Assembly: GCA_947458345.1 (NCBI GenBank)
Contig: CANHBU010000074.1
Location: 1-7,953 of the forward strand
Origin: Comamonadaceae bacterium
GTDB taxonomy: Bacteria; Pseudomonadota; Gammaproteobacteria; Burkholderiales; Burkholderiaceae_C
Reading direction: 5' to 3'
Length of the DNA: 7,953 bases
The translations under genes were made by a program, and so were the position numbers. Of this stretch, positions 7,238 through 7,953 are shown one piece after another; positions within the stretch are counted from its first letter, which is position 1, and each line of letters opens with the position of its first letter. Below the pieces are notes generated by a model. The model ran no database searches. It saw only the letters and a list, made by a program, of their open reading frames with translations, and was not told where the DNA came from.

Positions 7238-7675
7238 ATGGCCATCGCCCGACGCCCTCCGCCCGATCTCTTCAAGCTGGCCGTCAACCAATGGACCCAG
7301 CCTTTCTGGCAGGCCACAAAGGAGCACCGCCTGTTGCTTGCGCGCTGCGCCGATTGCGGCCATGCGCGCATGCCTCCCACCCCCTTCTGTCCGCAGTGCC
7401 AGTCGCAGCGCATCGCCTGGACTGCGCTCAGCGGCCTGGGCACGGTCTATTCCTACACCGTGGTCACCCGCGCCATCCTGCCCGACATGGACGCCTACCT
7501 GCCCTATGTGCCGGCAGTCATCACGCTAGACGGCGCGGACGGCATGCGCCTGATCAGCAATGTGGTCGACATCGAGGTGCAGGCCATCACCGTGGGCCTG
7601 CGGGTGCAGGTGGTCTGGGACGACGCGCCCTCCCAGGCGGTGGCGGTGCCGCGCTTTGCGCCCGTGGCGGCCTAG
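7238..7675 (+). CDS. DUF35 zinc-ribbon/OB-fold protein, probable partner of the thiolase-like protein
   Basis: This 145-residue protein shows the two-part DUF35 architecture. An N-terminal helix (about 8-30, with QPFWQATKEHRLLLARC) leads into a rubredoxin-like zinc ribbon with Cys37-x2-Cys40 and Cys51-x2-Cys54. An OB-fold follows, starting at GLGTVYSYTVVTRAI (66-80). All four zinc ligands are intact. DUF35 proteins act as partner subunits of thiolase-superfamily enzymes. Known examples are ChsH2-DUF35 with Ltp2, BbsA with BbsB in toluene breakdown, the archaeal thiolase/HMG-CoA synthase complex, and PhlB with PhlC. Immediate placement after the Cys-less thiolase homologue strongly suggests they form one complex. 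Length is normal for a stand-alone DUF35 protein, with no fused MaoC hydratase domain. It is the last gene of the row. Confidence 0.92.
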   Translation: MAIARRPPPDLFKLAVNQWTQPFWQATKEHRLLLARCADCGHARMPPTPFCPQCQSQRIAWTALSGLGTVYSYTVVTRAILPDMDAYLPYVPAVITLDGADGMRLISNVVDIEVQAITVGLRVQVVWDDAPSQAVAVPRFAPVAA

Positions 7676-7725
7676 GAGTCTGGGCGGCAGAAGGCGTTAC
7701 AGCGAAATGGACGAAAACTGAGCAT

Positions 7726-7754
7726 CGCCGGGTATTGCAACCGGCGCTCTTTCT
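7726..7754 (+). terminator. Candidate hairpin terminator of the + strand operon
   Basis: CGCCGG (7726-7731) and CCGGCG (7741-7746) form a six-base stem around a nine-base loop. The stem is followed by CTCTTTCT, a pyrimidine-rich but not pure T run. It lies about 50 bases after the DUF35 stop, in the gap between convergent genes. An overlapping alternative stem, GGCGC/GCGCC (7743-7747 with 7756-7760), could serve the opposite strand. Weak by standard criteria; Rho-dependent ending is possible. Confidence 0.35.
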
Positions 7755-7767
7755 GGCGCCCAGATTC

Positions 7768-7953
7768 CTAGATCTGACGCCTGGGCAGGCGCACGACCAA
7801 GCCATCGTGCTGCGCGCCGAGCACCAACTGACAGGCCAGGCGGCTGTTGGGCTGGGGGTCGAAGGCAAAGGACACCAACTCCGCCTCGACCGCTGCGGCC
7901 GGCGCAAAGCTCTGCAGCCAAGCCTCGTCCACGTAGCAGTGACAGGTCGCGCA
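7768..7953 (-). CDS. [2Fe-2S] ferredoxin, adrenodoxin/putidaredoxin type, N-terminus cut by window end
   Basis: Reading the - strand from the window edge to a TAG stop (7768-7770) gives the last 61 residues of a plant/vertebrate-type [2Fe-2S] ferredoxin of the adrenodoxin subgroup. The visible part begins CATCHCYVDEAW, which holds two of the four cluster cysteines (visible residues 1 and 4). The fourth cysteine is residue 41 in NSRLACQ, and the chain ends with the typical DGLVVRLPRRQI. The first cluster cysteine and the N-terminal half lie outside the window. Putidaredoxin shows the same order (CATCHVYV, PNSRLCCQI). Such proteins carry single electrons from a NADH-dependent reductase to cytochromes P450 or other oxygenases. 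The gene converges on the beta-oxidation row, so it belongs to a separate transcript. It may serve an oxygenase of the same catabolic region, but that gene is not visible. Confidence 0.9.
   Translation of the reverse strand, partial: CATCHCYVDEAWLQSFAPAAAVEAELVSFAFDPQPNSRLACQLVLGAQHDGLVVRLPRRQI

Larger units (their letters stand above)
1..7675 (+). other. Beta-oxidation-type catabolic operon (eight genes)
   Basis: Eight genes run in one direction with junctions of ATGA (999-1002), 13 bases, TGATG, TGATG, 8 bases, 9 bases and 10 bases. No gap is long enough for an internal promoter with a leader, so one transcript starting upstream of the window is likely. The set covers acid activation, dehydrogenation, hydration, oxidation and thiolysis, plus an aldo/keto reductase and a probable aldolase pair. 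No regulator gene is visible. Confidence 0.85.

Noticed and set aside
4843..7443. A very long open frame (866 codons) on the - strand opposite the acyl-CoA dehydrogenase and thiolase-like genes.
   Set aside because: Its protein is a low-complexity run of Ala, Gly, His, Arg and Val with no recognisable domain, and it spans three well-supported genes on the + strand. Long antisense frames are expected in GC-rich coding DNA.
7697..7921. A complete 74-codon - strand open frame near the window end.
   Set aside because: It is out of frame with the ferredoxin tail read from the window edge, which has the family's cysteine pattern and C-terminal motif.

Overview
The window is a tightly packed, GC-rich stretch (roughly two-thirds G+C by eye). 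It encodes a bacterial acyl-CoA degradation operon on the + strand, followed by the tail of a convergent ferredoxin gene. Base composition, codon use and protein flavour suggest a betaproteobacterium, most likely of the order Burkholderiales. That is inference: no rRNA or marker gene is present.

Layout: bases 1-1002 hold the C-terminal two-thirds of an acyl-CoA ligase of the CaiC type, whose start lies upstream of the window. Next come enoyl-CoA hydratase (999-1790), 3-hydroxyacyl-CoA dehydrogenase (1804-2700), thiolase (2700-3872), an aldo/keto reductase (3872-4888), acyl-CoA dehydrogenase (4897-6060), a thiolase-fold protein without the thiolase catalytic residues (6070-7227) and a zinc-ribbon/OB-fold DUF35 protein (7238-7675). 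Neighbouring genes overlap by 1-4 bases or are separated by at most 13, so the whole row looks like one translationally coupled transcript. A short convergent gap (7676-7767) holds a weak hairpin terminator candidate. Beyond it, on the - strand, is the C-terminal half of an adrenodoxin/putidaredoxin-type [2Fe-2S] ferredoxin (7768-7953).

How the genes fit together: the ligase activates a carboxylic acid to its CoA thioester. The dehydrogenase introduces the alpha-beta double bond and the hydratase adds water. The hydroxyacyl-CoA dehydrogenase and thiolase then complete an ordinary beta-oxidation turn. The last two genes look like a second way to cut the chain. A Cys-less thiolase-like protein beside a DUF35 protein is the arrangement of the Ltp2/ChsH2-DUF35 retro-aldolase of steroid side-chain breakdown. 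Such an enzyme cleaves beta-hydroxyacyl-CoAs whose hydroxyl sits on a tertiary carbon and so cannot be oxidised. The aldo/keto reductase could handle a carbonyl product. The operon may therefore degrade a branched or ring-bearing acid such as a steroid, bile-acid or terpenoid side chain, but the sequence alone does not identify the substrate.

No mobile element, CRISPR array, tRNA, rRNA or pseudogene was found. Every complete gene is intact, and the key residues of the ordinary beta-oxidation enzymes are present except for one Asn-to-Ser change in the hydroxyacyl-CoA dehydrogenase.
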